Shown here in pieces: positions 1 to 8,237 of a stretch of DNA of 20,140 nucleotides; position 1 is the stretch's first letter; each line of letters begins with the position of its first letter. Both the position numbers and the translations under genes were made by a program. The notes under the pieces were generated by a model. That model was not told the DNA's origin. It saw only the letters and a program-made list of their open reading frames with translations, and did not search any database. The DNA lies in the NCBI GenBank assembly GCA_029212425.1, contig JARGNC010000010.1, positions 1 through 20,140 of the forward strand. The letters run 5' to 3'. Source of the stretch: Phycisphaerales bacterium (GTDB taxonomy: Bacteria > Planctomycetota > Phycisphaerae > Phycisphaerales > UBA1924).

Positions 1-34
1 CCCGAGAGAAGTTGGTATACGCTATCATCGTGCC

Positions 35-1141
35 ATGATCTCTCGCACATGGTTTCTTCTCGCCGTTTTTAGCACGATGTCTAGTCATTCTGCGCTTGCG
101 CAATCAAATGATGATGCAACAACTGGCGAAGCAGAAGTTCTCATCGACCAAGGAAGCGATTCACTCTTCGGAATCTTCGACTTTACCCAATACTCCTTCC
201 GCGACCTCACACTCTACTGGGAAAACGACGGCACACTCCCAAACCTCATCGATGACACCGACCGCTACTACACCAACGGCACAGGGATCGAAGTCTCCTT
301 CGATCCAAACCTCACCCCAGCACTCGAATCTCGACTCGCGATCTCCCGCGATCCAAACCAACGCTTCGGTATCGGCATTGCGCTCAAGCAAAAAATCTTC
401 ACCCCCGCAGATATCACACTCCCCAACCCTCCAGCACGCGATCATCCATATGTCGGACACCTCGAACTCCTCTTCGCGTTCCAACGCGCCGACGACACCA
501 AGCACGATCACTTCGGACTCTCCCTCGGACTCACCGGACACTCCAGCGGCTCCGAAGGCATCCAGCAATGGATCCACAACACCTTCCCCGACGAGTTCGA
601 TCCCCTCGGATGGGGAACCCAACACCCCGGTGAACCCACCATCAACTTCGCGTACACACGCACATGGAAATCCAAAGCCGCGGATATCGGCGGTCTTGAA
701 ATGGAGATGCTCCCCTCGCTGGGATTTAATCTGGGAACCGTCTCCATCGCCGCACGCTCCGCGATGACCCTCCGCATCGGGAAGAACCTCCCAACGGATT
801 TCGGTCCAGCGTCCCTATTGGGGCACAAAGACCACACCGTCCGCACCAGCCAATCCAGAATGCGATCCGACGGCACCGAGCCCAACTGGTCCTTCTACTC
901 CTACGCAAGAATCGGTGTCGATGCAATCGCACGCGACCTCTACCTCGACGGCACCGCCTTCGTCGGCTCCCGCTCAGCACAACGCGAACCCCTCGTCGCC
1001 ACCTTCACCCTCGGCATCGTCGCGCAGTACGAAAGCTTCTACCTCGGTTGGGCGCAGCACTTCCAAACCGAACGCTTCGAGCTCCAACCCGACGAACAAA
1101 CCTGGGGCTCCATCGTCTTCGGATGCTCCTTCGAGTGGTAA
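35..1141 (+). CDS. Lipid A deacylase LpxR family outer-membrane protein
   Basis: The 368-residue product resembles the LpxR/DUF2219 family, outer-membrane beta-barrel enzymes that remove the 3'-acyloxyacyl chain of lipid A. The first ~23 residues form a Sec signal peptide ending in LAQ. The family's N-terminal signature is visible as WENDG (N64, D65) followed by TDRYYTNG (residues 75-82). The second signature is visible around QQWIH (His181) followed by PLGWGTQ and later FAYTRTW. N64/D65 and His181 match the residues regarded as catalytic in LpxR by motif position. The chain ends in FEW, an aromatic C-terminus usual for outer-membrane barrels. It starts at the first ATG, only 34 bases into the window, so the promoter is mostly unseen. 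It lies 57 bases before purE and shares no pathway with it. Family assignment is firm. Activity on this organism's lipid A is inferred. Confidence 0.85.
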   Translation: MISRTWFLLAVFSTMSSHSALAQSNDDATTGEAEVLIDQGSDSLFGIFDFTQYSFRDLTLYWENDGTLPNLIDDTDRYYTNGTGIEVSFDPNLTPALESRLAISRDPNQRFGIGIALKQKIFTPADITLPNPPARDHPYVGHLELLFAFQRADDTKHDHFGLSLGLTGHSSGSEGIQQWIHNTFPDEFDPLGWGTQHPGEPTINFAYTRTWKSKAADIGGLEMEMLPSLGFNLGTVSIAARSAMTLRIGKNLPTDFGPASLLGHKDHTVRTSQSRMRSDGTEPNWSFYSYARIGVDAIARDLYLDGTAFVGSRSAQREPLVATFTLGIVAQYESFYLGWAQHFQTERFELQPDEQTWGSIVFGCSFEW

Positions 1142-1187
1142 ACGCCCTGAGTGCCCTCCTCGCTCTGGACTCAATCCGCACCCCGCC

Positions 1188-1193
1188 TAGACT
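1188..1193 (+). promoter_or_regulatory. Possible -10 box of purEK
   Basis: TAGACT lies 5 bases before the purE ATG, with a weak TGGACT -35-like hexamer 16 bases upstream. If it is real, the transcript would start at or next to the ATG, that is, leaderless. This fits the absence of a Shine-Dalgarno here. Motif matching by eye only. Confidence 0.3.
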
Positions 1194-1198
1194 CGTTC

Positions 1199-1708
1199 AT
1201 GGCTCTACCAACCACCCCCCTCGTCAGCGTCATCATGGGTTCCAAATCCGACTGGCCCGATGTCATGGAGCACGCCGCGAGGACGCTCGAAGAACTGGGT
1301 ATTCCTCATGAGGTCAAGGTCGTCTCCGCGCATCGCACCCCCGATCTACTCGTCGAGCACGCGAAGAGTGCACGCGATCGGGGGATCGAGGTCATCATCG
1401 CCGGCGCTGGTGGAGCGGCGCACCTGCCTGGGATGGTCGCGTCGATGACCACCCTCCCCGTCATCGGGGTGCCCGTCATGAGCAAAGCACTCCAAGGCAT
1501 GGACTCGCTCCTCTCAATCGCCCAGATGCCCGCAGGGATCCCCGTCGCGACCGTCGCGATCGGGAAAGCGGGCGCTGCAAACGCGGGATTGCTCGCAGGT
1601 TCGATCCTGAGCAACAAGTATCCTGCCATCCATACCAAGCTCGAACAGTTCAGAGCGAACCAAACCAAAGCCGTGCTCGAAAATCCCGATCCGAGAACAG
1701 GATCATGA
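1199..1708 (+). CDS. purE: N5-carboxyaminoimidazole ribonucleotide mutase PurE
   Basis: This is class I PurE (169 residues), which converts N5-CAIR to CAIR in purine biosynthesis, in the cytosol. The diagnostic motifs are all present: MGSKSDW (13-19) in the nucleotide-phosphate loop, SAHRTP with His45, and AGAGGAAHLPGM (68-79). The length is normal for the family. The ATG at 1199 is preferred to a GTG at 1151, because the extra 16 residues (PSSLWTQSAPRL...) match nothing in PurE and the family begins just before the first beta strand. The stop overlaps the purK start as ATGA, so the two genes should be translated as a coupled pair. No Shine-Dalgarno is visible. Confidence 0.96.
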   Translation: MALPTTPLVSVIMGSKSDWPDVMEHAARTLEELGIPHEVKVVSAHRTPDLLVEHAKSARDRGIEVIIAGAGGAAHLPGMVASMTTLPVIGVPVMSKALQGMDSLLSIAQMPAGIPVATVAIGKAGAANAGLLAGSILSNKYPAIHTKLEQFRANQTKAVLENPDPRTGS

Positions 1709-2835
1709 CCCAAGCCGATCAGCAAAAAACAATCGGCATCATCGGAGGCGGACAACTCGCGCAGATGCTCGCAAGCTCCGTCCACCATCTGGGGATCAAG
1801 TGCATCGTCCTCGATCCCAACCCGGACTGCTGCGCCACAAACGAGCTCGGCAAGTGCCAGCAAATCGTCGCACAGTATGACGACGAGCAAGCACTCATCA
1901 AGCTCGCCCAATCCTCTGATGTCGTGACCTACGAGTTCGAGAATGTCCCGGGACAGGGCGCCTCGCTCATCGCGGACCACTCAACCATCCACCCCAACCC
2001 CAAAGCACTGAGCGTATCACAGGACCGCCTCAGCGAGCGAGCGATGTTCGCGGAACTCGGTATCCCCGTCCCCCCATTCGCACAGGTCGATTCGCTCGAC
2101 CAACTCAACCAAGCACTCGAAAAACTCGGCGTCCCCGCGATCCTCAAAGCACGGACCCTCGGATACGACGGCAAAGGACAGGTCCTCATCAGCGACCCCT
2201 CCAAAGCAGCAAACGCATGGGAAACGCTCGCCACAGTCCCCGCGATCTTGGATGGATTCATCGCGTTCCGTCGCGAGTTGTCCAGCATCGCACCTCGCGC
2301 GGTCGATGGACTCAGCGAGTCCTACCCGCTCAGCGAGAACATCCATCGCGGCGGGATCCTCCGCCTCTCCAAAGCACCCGCTCGCAATGTCGATGGCGCC
2401 GTCGCGGAGCAAGCGCGATCAGCGATCCAGCGCATCCTCGAACACTTTGATTATGTCGGGACGCTCGCCGTGGAGTTCTTCCAGCTTGGGGACGGTCCAA
2501 CCGCGACGCTCCTTGCCAACGAGATCGCGCCGCGCGTCCACAACACCGGACACTGGACCATCGAAGGCACCAAGACCAGCCAGTTCGAGAACCACATGCG
2601 TGCCGTGCTGGGAATGCAGCTCGGAAGCACCGACCCCATCGGGTGCAGCGCGATGATCAACCTCATCGGGAACGAACCAAGACCCGGATCACTGGGCGCG
2701 ATGCCCCAAGCCCATGTCCATCTCTACGGCAAAGAACCCCGAGCCGGACGAAAAATCGGACACATCACGCTCAACGCGCCAACAGAACAAGAACTCGACG
2801 CGATGCTCGAACGCTTCACACGCATCGTCGGCTGA
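1705..2835 (+). CDS. purK: 5-(carboxyamino)imidazole ribonucleotide synthase PurK
   Basis: PurK (376 residues) is the ATP-grasp ligase that makes N5-CAIR from AIR, bicarbonate and ATP, the step before PurE. The N-terminal pre-ATP-grasp domain opens with IGIIGGGQLAQML. The ATP-grasp core shows LKARTLGYDGKGQ (ATP-binding loop), FRRELS, and LANEIAPRVHNTGHWTIEG, the metal-binding and catalytic segment typical of PurK, followed by TSQFENHMRAVLG. The C-terminal domain contains LYGKEPRAGRKIGHIT. The ATG overlaps the purE stop by 4 bp, the usual PurE-PurK coupling. The gene converges on mutY with only 15 bases between the two stop codons and no room for a conventional terminator. Confidence 0.97.
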   Translation: MTQADQQKTIGIIGGGQLAQMLASSVHHLGIKCIVLDPNPDCCATNELGKCQQIVAQYDDEQALIKLAQSSDVVTYEFENVPGQGASLIADHSTIHPNPKALSVSQDRLSERAMFAELGIPVPPFAQVDSLDQLNQALEKLGVPAILKARTLGYDGKGQVLISDPSKAANAWETLATVPAILDGFIAFRRELSSIAPRAVDGLSESYPLSENIHRGGILRLSKAPARNVDGAVAEQARSAIQRILEHFDYVGTLAVEFFQLGDGPTATLLANEIAPRVHNTGHWTIEGTKTSQFENHMRAVLGMQLGSTDPIGCSAMINLIGNEPRPGSLGAMPQAHVHLYGKEPRAGRKIGHITLNAPTEQELDAMLERFTRIVG

Positions 2836-2850
2836 TCCGCTGCACCAGTT

Positions 2851-3873
2851 TCAATCTTGATCGAACACCAACCCAAGCACCTTGCGCTGCGCGTTGGAAA
2901 TCCCAAGCCGATTGATCTGTGATTGCGTTTTGTATCTGCGATCCGCAAGCTCGCTCAGCGTGCATCGGTACACATCAAACCGCACAATCCGATGCGTTGT
3001 CTGGTGCACAAACGAATCCACCAACTCCGCATCGTCACCAACTTCATCAACAGCAGTGGGGCGATCCTCCCGTTCAATCGTCGGCACCTGCCACATGTTC
3101 GCCCACATCCCGCCGCTCCCGCGCTGTTCCATCAGCACGCGACCATCATCATCCACGCTCAGCACGGAAGCGCAGAACAACTCCTTGCGTTTCGCGCGTG
3201 CTTTCGGAGGCGGGACAGACTCGGTCGTCCCCGCTTTCAGCGCCTCGCACATCTTCGCGACAGGACACCAATCGCACCGGATCTTCTTGGGAGTGCACAC
3301 CGTCGCGCCCAGCTCCATGAGCGATTCATTGAGCACGCCGGGATTTGTGGACGCTTCAACCAACCCCGTCGCACGCTCCCACGCCCATTTGATCGTCGCG
3401 GGATCGGTCTGCTGCTGATCCACATTGTGCAGTCGCTGGAGCACCCGCATCACATTCCCATCAACCAATGGCTCCCGATCGCCAAACACCATCGACGCCA
3501 TCGCGCCCGCCGTGTACCGACCAATCCCAGGGAGCGCCATCAGCGACTCCACATCACTCGGGATCACCCCGCCGTGGTTCTCGACCACCGCTTTGGCGCA
3601 CGCATGAAGCATCCGCGCCCTCCGATAGTACCCAAGTCCAGACCACTCACCAAGCACCTCTTCTTCATCCGCTTCCGCGAGCGATTGGATCGACGGAAAC
3701 CGCTCAACGAACGGCCCAAACTTCTCAAGCACCCGCGACACCTGCGTTTGCTGAAGCATGAACTCGCTCACCAACGACCAATATGGATCACGAGGCGAGA
3801 TCCGCCAAGGCATCTCCCTCGCCGCGTCGACGAACCACGCTTCGAGTGCTCGAGCGATTTTGCGATCAGACAT
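2851..3873 (-). CDS. mutY: A/G-specific adenine glycosylase MutY
   Basis: MutY (340 residues) removes adenine mispaired with 8-oxoguanine. Counting from the ATG at 3873, all key parts are present. These are WR and SEFMLQQTQV with catalytic Glu37, the helix-hairpin-helix LPGIGRYTAGA, and VDGNV with Asp138. The Fe-S cluster ligands C193-X6-C200-X2-C203-X5-C209 also follow. The C-terminal third (from ~residue 225, FCASVLSVDDDGRVLMEQR) is the NUDIX-like 8-oxoG recognition domain. An in-frame GTG at 3882 is a possible alternative start. The ATG is favoured because numbering then matches E. coli MutY at E37 and D138. The start overlaps the end of the upstream Nfu-domain gene by 8 bases, which indicates coupled translation. 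Confidence 0.96.
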   Translation of the reverse strand: MSDRKIARALEAWFVDAAREMPWRISPRDPYWSLVSEFMLQQTQVSRVLEKFGPFVERFPSIQSLAEADEEEVLGEWSGLGYYRRARMLHACAKAVVENHGGVIPSDVESLMALPGIGRYTAGAMASMVFGDREPLVDGNVMRVLQRLHNVDQQQTDPATIKWAWERATGLVEASTNPGVLNESLMELGATVCTPKKIRCDWCPVAKMCEALKAGTTESVPPPKARAKRKELFCASVLSVDDDGRVLMEQRGSGGMWANMWQVPTIEREDRPTAVDEVGDDAELVDSFVHQTTHRIVRFDVYRCTLSELADRRYKTQSQINRLGISNAQRKVLGLVFDQD

Positions 3874-4132
3874 CAACCCCACCGATCGCTTTGCTGATCG
3901 CGCCTTTCAGCGACGCCCACTTGGTTTCTTTGGTGAAGCACACCGAAACAAACTCGGTATGGACCAAGACATTGCTCACACCTTCGCACGAGAGGATCGC
4001 CGATGCGAGCGGATCGTCCGAACCTTTCGATGCATCAAACACAGACACGATCCGTCCCGGCGCGGGATCAACAATCAGCTTCCGCGCCAGAGGGTTCGGC
4101 GTTGTCTCGATGTGCTTGATCGTGTATCCCAT
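3866..4132 (-). CDS. Stand-alone Nfu/NifU N-terminal domain protein
   Basis: This 88-residue protein consists of a single Nfu_N domain (the N-terminal domain of Nfu-type Fe-S scaffold proteins). The opening IKHIETTPNPLARKLIVD is the typical TPNP start, and the end KWASLKGAISKAI is also typical. In full-length Nfu a C-terminal NifU domain supplies a CxxC cluster site. That domain is absent here, and the two cysteines present are far apart and not in CxxC. The role of isolated Nfu_N proteins is not well defined. Overlap with mutY, which encodes a 4Fe-4S enzyme, makes a role in cluster delivery or stability tempting, but that is inference. A GGAG lies about 10 bases before the ATG. The gene is divergent from cdaA. 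Confidence 0.8.
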   Translation of the reverse strand: MGYTIKHIETTPNPLARKLIVDPAPGRIVSVFDASKGSDDPLASAILSCEGVSNVLVHTEFVSVCFTKETKWASLKGAISKAIGGVDV

Positions 4133-4218
4133 CCGTTCGCGTCTCCGTCATCGACTTCTCAAACCGCTCATTCCATTCTCTGAGCGACGATTTCTGCGCA
4201 TCATCACTCCAGATCGGT

Positions 4219-4224
4219 TAGAAT
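4219..4224 (+). promoter_or_regulatory. Possible -10 box of cdaA-cdaR
   Basis: TAGAAT (within CGGTTAGAATCAG) sits 55-64 bases upstream of cdaA in the 146-base gap shared with the divergent nfu-domain gene. No convincing -35 is visible at normal spacing. Assigned by eye. Confidence 0.3.
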
Positions 4225-4278
4225 CAGAGCACCAGAATATGCCCGTTCCTCAAACTCCTGACCCACAAAGGGTAGCCC

Positions 4279-5256
4279 GTGGGATTGATGACCCGACTCC
4301 AAGACCTATTCAGCCGTCTCAGCGCGTACGACGCGTGGGAGGTGCTTGTTGAGTTGGCCATCATCTGGATCGTCGTGTACTTCATCCTCCGCTTCCTCCA
4401 AGGCACCCGCGCCGCTCGCGCCATCAAAGGACTCATCTTCGTTCTCATTGTTGGAACCGTGATCGTCCGAGTGCTCGGCGAAGACACCTTCGCGCGACTC
4501 ACCTACCTCTACGACCGCGTTCTCGCAGGTTTCGCGCTCGCCCTCGTCGTTATCTTCCAACCTGAACTCCGCAGAGCGTTGATCCGTCTGGGTGAAACGA
4601 GATTCTTCGGGACCACCCAGCAGGGCGCCGCCGCCGTCGCGTCCCAGCTCGCGCCAGCGTGCGTCTTCCTCTCCAAAGCCCGATTCGGCGCGATCATCGT
4701 CATCGAACGCCGCGTCGGACTCAAAGCGGTCATCGAGGGAGGGACGGATCTTGACGCGAAGCTCACATCCTCGCTCATCCAAACCATCTTCCATCCCGGC
4801 TCAGCACTCCACGACCTCGCCGTCGTCGTCCGAGGCGATCGCATCCACTCCGCAGGTGTCCAGCTTCCCATGGCAAGCGCCACCGAGATCACGGATCAAT
4901 CCTTCGGATCAAGACACCGCGCCGCGATCGGAGTCACCAAAGATTCGGACGCATTGGTCGTCGTCGTCTCCGAAGAATCCGGATACATCCGCATCGCGCA
5001 GCGAGGGGTGCTCTCCGGACCGATCGACCGCGCGGATCTCGAAGGCACGCTCCGAGAGCTCCTCGGACACCATGATGATCCAGATTCCACAGTCAGCATC
5101 GAAGAAGGCAGAGCAGACGACCCCGAATCTGGGTTTGTTGAGGAGGTCCGCAAGCCCGCACCAACCGGGACCATCTCCGAAGCGTCCAATCCAGTCAAGC
5201 CGGATGCAGACGCGCCCAAAGACCAGTCCCCAGACGATCAGAAGGAGGCATCATGA
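4279..5256 (+). CDS. cdaA: Diadenylate cyclase, CdaA/DacA type
   Basis: The protein (325 residues) is a membrane diadenylate cyclase of the CdaA class, which makes cyclic di-AMP from two ATP. Three hydrophobic helices come first: VLVELAIIWIVVYFIL, GLIFVLIVGTVIV and LAGFALALVVIF. The DisA_N/DAC domain follows (~90-250) with ARFGAIIVIERR and the intact FGSRHRAAIGVTKDSDA (R212-H213-R214). The other catalytic motif, normally HDGA, reads H178-D179-L180-A181, so the Gly is Leu. The last ~65 residues form an acidic, Pro-rich, probably disordered tail absent from short CdaA proteins. The GTG at 4279 and the ATG at 4288 are both possible starts, and neither has a clear Shine-Dalgarno. The stop overlaps cdaR. 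The fold is certain; full activity is uncertain because of the motif change. Confidence 0.9.
   Translation: MGLMTRLQDLFSRLSAYDAWEVLVELAIIWIVVYFILRFLQGTRAARAIKGLIFVLIVGTVIVRVLGEDTFARLTYLYDRVLAGFALALVVIFQPELRRALIRLGETRFFGTTQQGAAAVASQLAPACVFLSKARFGAIIVIERRVGLKAVIEGGTDLDAKLTSSLIQTIFHPGSALHDLAVVVRGDRIHSAGVQLPMASATEITDQSFGSRHRAAIGVTKDSDALVVVVSEESGYIRIAQRGVLSGPIDRADLEGTLRELLGHHDDPDSTVSIEEGRADDPESGFVEEVRKPAPTGTISEASNPVKPDADAPKDQSPDDQKEAS
5242..5248 (+). promoter_or_regulatory. Shine-Dalgarno of cdaR
   Basis: AAGGAGG is one of the strongest ribosome sites in the window. It lies inside the end of cdaA, 4 bases before the ATG at 5253 and 7 before the ATG at 5256. The spacing favours the second ATG. Confidence 0.75.
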
Positions 5257-6347
5257 TGGCTCCATCCTCAACAACCACAACCCAGTCGAACTTCTGGTCG
5301 TCGTTCCGGACAGTCATCCTCGTCACCTTCCTCGCTGTACTGATCTGGCTCCTCGCTGAATCCCGCATGGTCCAGACGCGCATCGTCGAGCTGCAGGTTG
5401 TCCTTGTCGGAAACACGCAAGACCCAACACACGAGTTTGTTGTTCGTCCATCACCAAGCGAGGTCTGGTCCGCATCCGTGGATCTGGAACTCGAAGGCTC
5501 CCTCGCATCCCTCGACGAAGTCTCGAGAGAACTCCGAGGCCGAGTCCAACTGATGGTGGGGGACCAGATCCCCTCAAGAGTCGGTGTCCACGAACTCGAT
5601 CTCAGATCCGCACTCGGACACCTCCCCGCGCTGCGAACGAGAGGCGTTTCCATCCGATCACTCTCCAAAGATGTCGTGAAAATTGAGGTCGATGAACTCA
5701 TCGAACTCGAACTCCCAGTCCGAGTGGATCTCCCAGACAGCGTCGCACTCGACGGCCCTCCTCGCGCCATCCCCCAAACAATCACCATCAAAGGCCCATC
5801 AACCCTAATCGCGGACTATGAAGACCGCGATGTCATCGCGACACCCCCTCCCAGCGCAATCTCCGCATTGATCCCAGGTCGGCTCGAAACCATCCCAAGC
5901 GTCGCGATCAACCTCCCATTCGCGAGTGAACCCAGATCCGCACAAGGTTGGACCCCGATCCTGACCCCAAGTCGGGTCGATATCCGCCTCACAATCCGCT
6001 CGTTGACCCAAAATACCACGATCGACCGCCTCCCGGTCCAAATCCTCCTCGCGCCAGCAGAAGTGGGGAGATGGCAAGTCACGCTCAATCCCGGCTCCGA
6101 AGACCTCGTCGCAGTCCAAATTTCAGGTCCCACAGCGGCCCTCGAAGCGATCGGTTCCGGCTCAATCGTCCCCTCAGCCGTCCTCTCGCTGTCCTTCCAG
6201 GATCTCGAACGCTCGATTTCGACCAAGCAAATCCAGATCCTCGGCCTCCCCGACGGAGTCGAGATCATCTCAGAAATCCCAGAGGTCGCCTTCACGATCT
6301 CAAGGATCATCGAGCGGACCCAAGATCCAACGACGACCACTCCCTAA
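5253..6347 (+). CDS. cdaR: YbbR-like domain protein, CdaR-type regulator of CdaA
   Basis: The product (364 residues) has an N-terminal membrane anchor (FWSSFRTVILVTFLAVLIWLL, about residues 14-34). An extracytoplasmic region follows, built of repeated YbbR-like beta modules; strand patterns such as LPVRVDLPDSVAL, TITIKGPSTLI and VAVQISGPTAALEAI recur. YbbR/CdaR proteins are encoded next to CdaA and modulate it across the membrane. Sequence conservation in this family is low, so the call rests on architecture plus the 4-bp overlap with cdaA. In many Firmicutes glmM follows. Here the next gene is atpA, 191 bases on. The start may be 5253 or 5256. Confidence 0.8.
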   Translation: MMAPSSTTTTQSNFWSSFRTVILVTFLAVLIWLLAESRMVQTRIVELQVVLVGNTQDPTHEFVVRPSPSEVWSASVDLELEGSLASLDEVSRELRGRVQLMVGDQIPSRVGVHELDLRSALGHLPALRTRGVSIRSLSKDVVKIEVDELIELELPVRVDLPDSVALDGPPRAIPQTITIKGPSTLIADYEDRDVIATPPPSAISALIPGRLETIPSVAINLPFASEPRSAQGWTPILTPSRVDIRLTIRSLTQNTTIDRLPVQILLAPAEVGRWQVTLNPGSEDLVAVQISGPTAALEAIGSGSIVPSAVLSLSFQDLERSISTKQIQILGLPDGVEIISEIPEVAFTISRIIERTQDPTTTTP

Positions 6348-6443
6348 AACCCGTCTCAATTATCCAAAATTGCCCAGTCCAAGGCGCGGAATCCGTACCA
6401 ATTCAATGACTTCCGTGAGTCAATGCCCTACCCTTCACTCCCC

Positions 6444-6467
6444 ATTGTCGGCATCGGAGCCGACGAT
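6444..6467. promoter_or_regulatory. Hairpin upstream of atpA
   Basis: A 9-bp inverted repeat (ATTGTCGGC / GCCGACGAT, one G-U pair) encloses a 6-base loop. There is no T-tract, so it is not a standard terminator. It could end cdaAR transcription weakly, lie in the atpA leader, or bind a protein. Confidence 0.5.
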
Positions 6468-6491
6468 TGGTGACCAGTCAGTTCCGCTTTA

Positions 6492-6520
6492 TTGACACGA
6501 TAGAACCGTCCAAGTTACGG
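6492..6520 (+). promoter_or_regulatory. Possible atpA promoter
   Basis: A perfect TTGACA (6492-6497) is followed 17 bases later by TTACGG, a poor -10. It lies 19 bases ahead of the GTG start. The -35 match is good and the -10 is doubtful. Confidence 0.3.
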
Positions 6521-6538
6521 ACGATCAGGGAGCAACCC

Positions 6539-8113
<1,575 letters not shown>

Positions 8114-8130
8114 CATCGATTCAACCCTAT

Positions 8131-8160
8131 AAAAGCACGCCTCTATGGCGTGCTTTTTTT
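8131..8160 (+). terminator. Rho-independent terminator of atpA
   Basis: An 11-bp perfect stem (AAAAGCACGCC / GGCGTGCTTTT) with loop TCTAT is continued by a run of T, 18 bases after the atpA stop. It closes atpA as the last gene of its transcript. Confidence 0.93.
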
Positions 8161-8161
8161 G

Positions 8162-8190
8162 TTTTCATAGTTTTAAATTCATTGTATAAT
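8162..8190 (+). promoter_or_regulatory. Putative promoter of the FG-GAP protein gene
   Basis: A perfect TATAAT (8185-8190) lies 17 bases after TTTTCA (4 of 6 to TTGACA). The stretch is AT-rich, directly behind the atpA terminator and 47 bases before the next start codon. This is the best sigma-70-like site in the window. Confidence 0.55.
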
Positions 8191-8237
8191 CGAGAAACGC
8201 ATATGTGTGATTGGTTCATGCTCGATAGGCTGAGTGA

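Noticed and set aside
1306..1980. A 224-residue minus-strand open frame across purE and purK
   Set aside because: It lies antisense to two certain genes. Its openness follows from codon bias on the other strand.
2923..3897. A 324-residue open frame on the plus strand opposite mutY
   Set aside because: The product is Arg/His/Pro-rich with no fold signature, and it is the antisense of a well-supported mutY with all catalytic residues.
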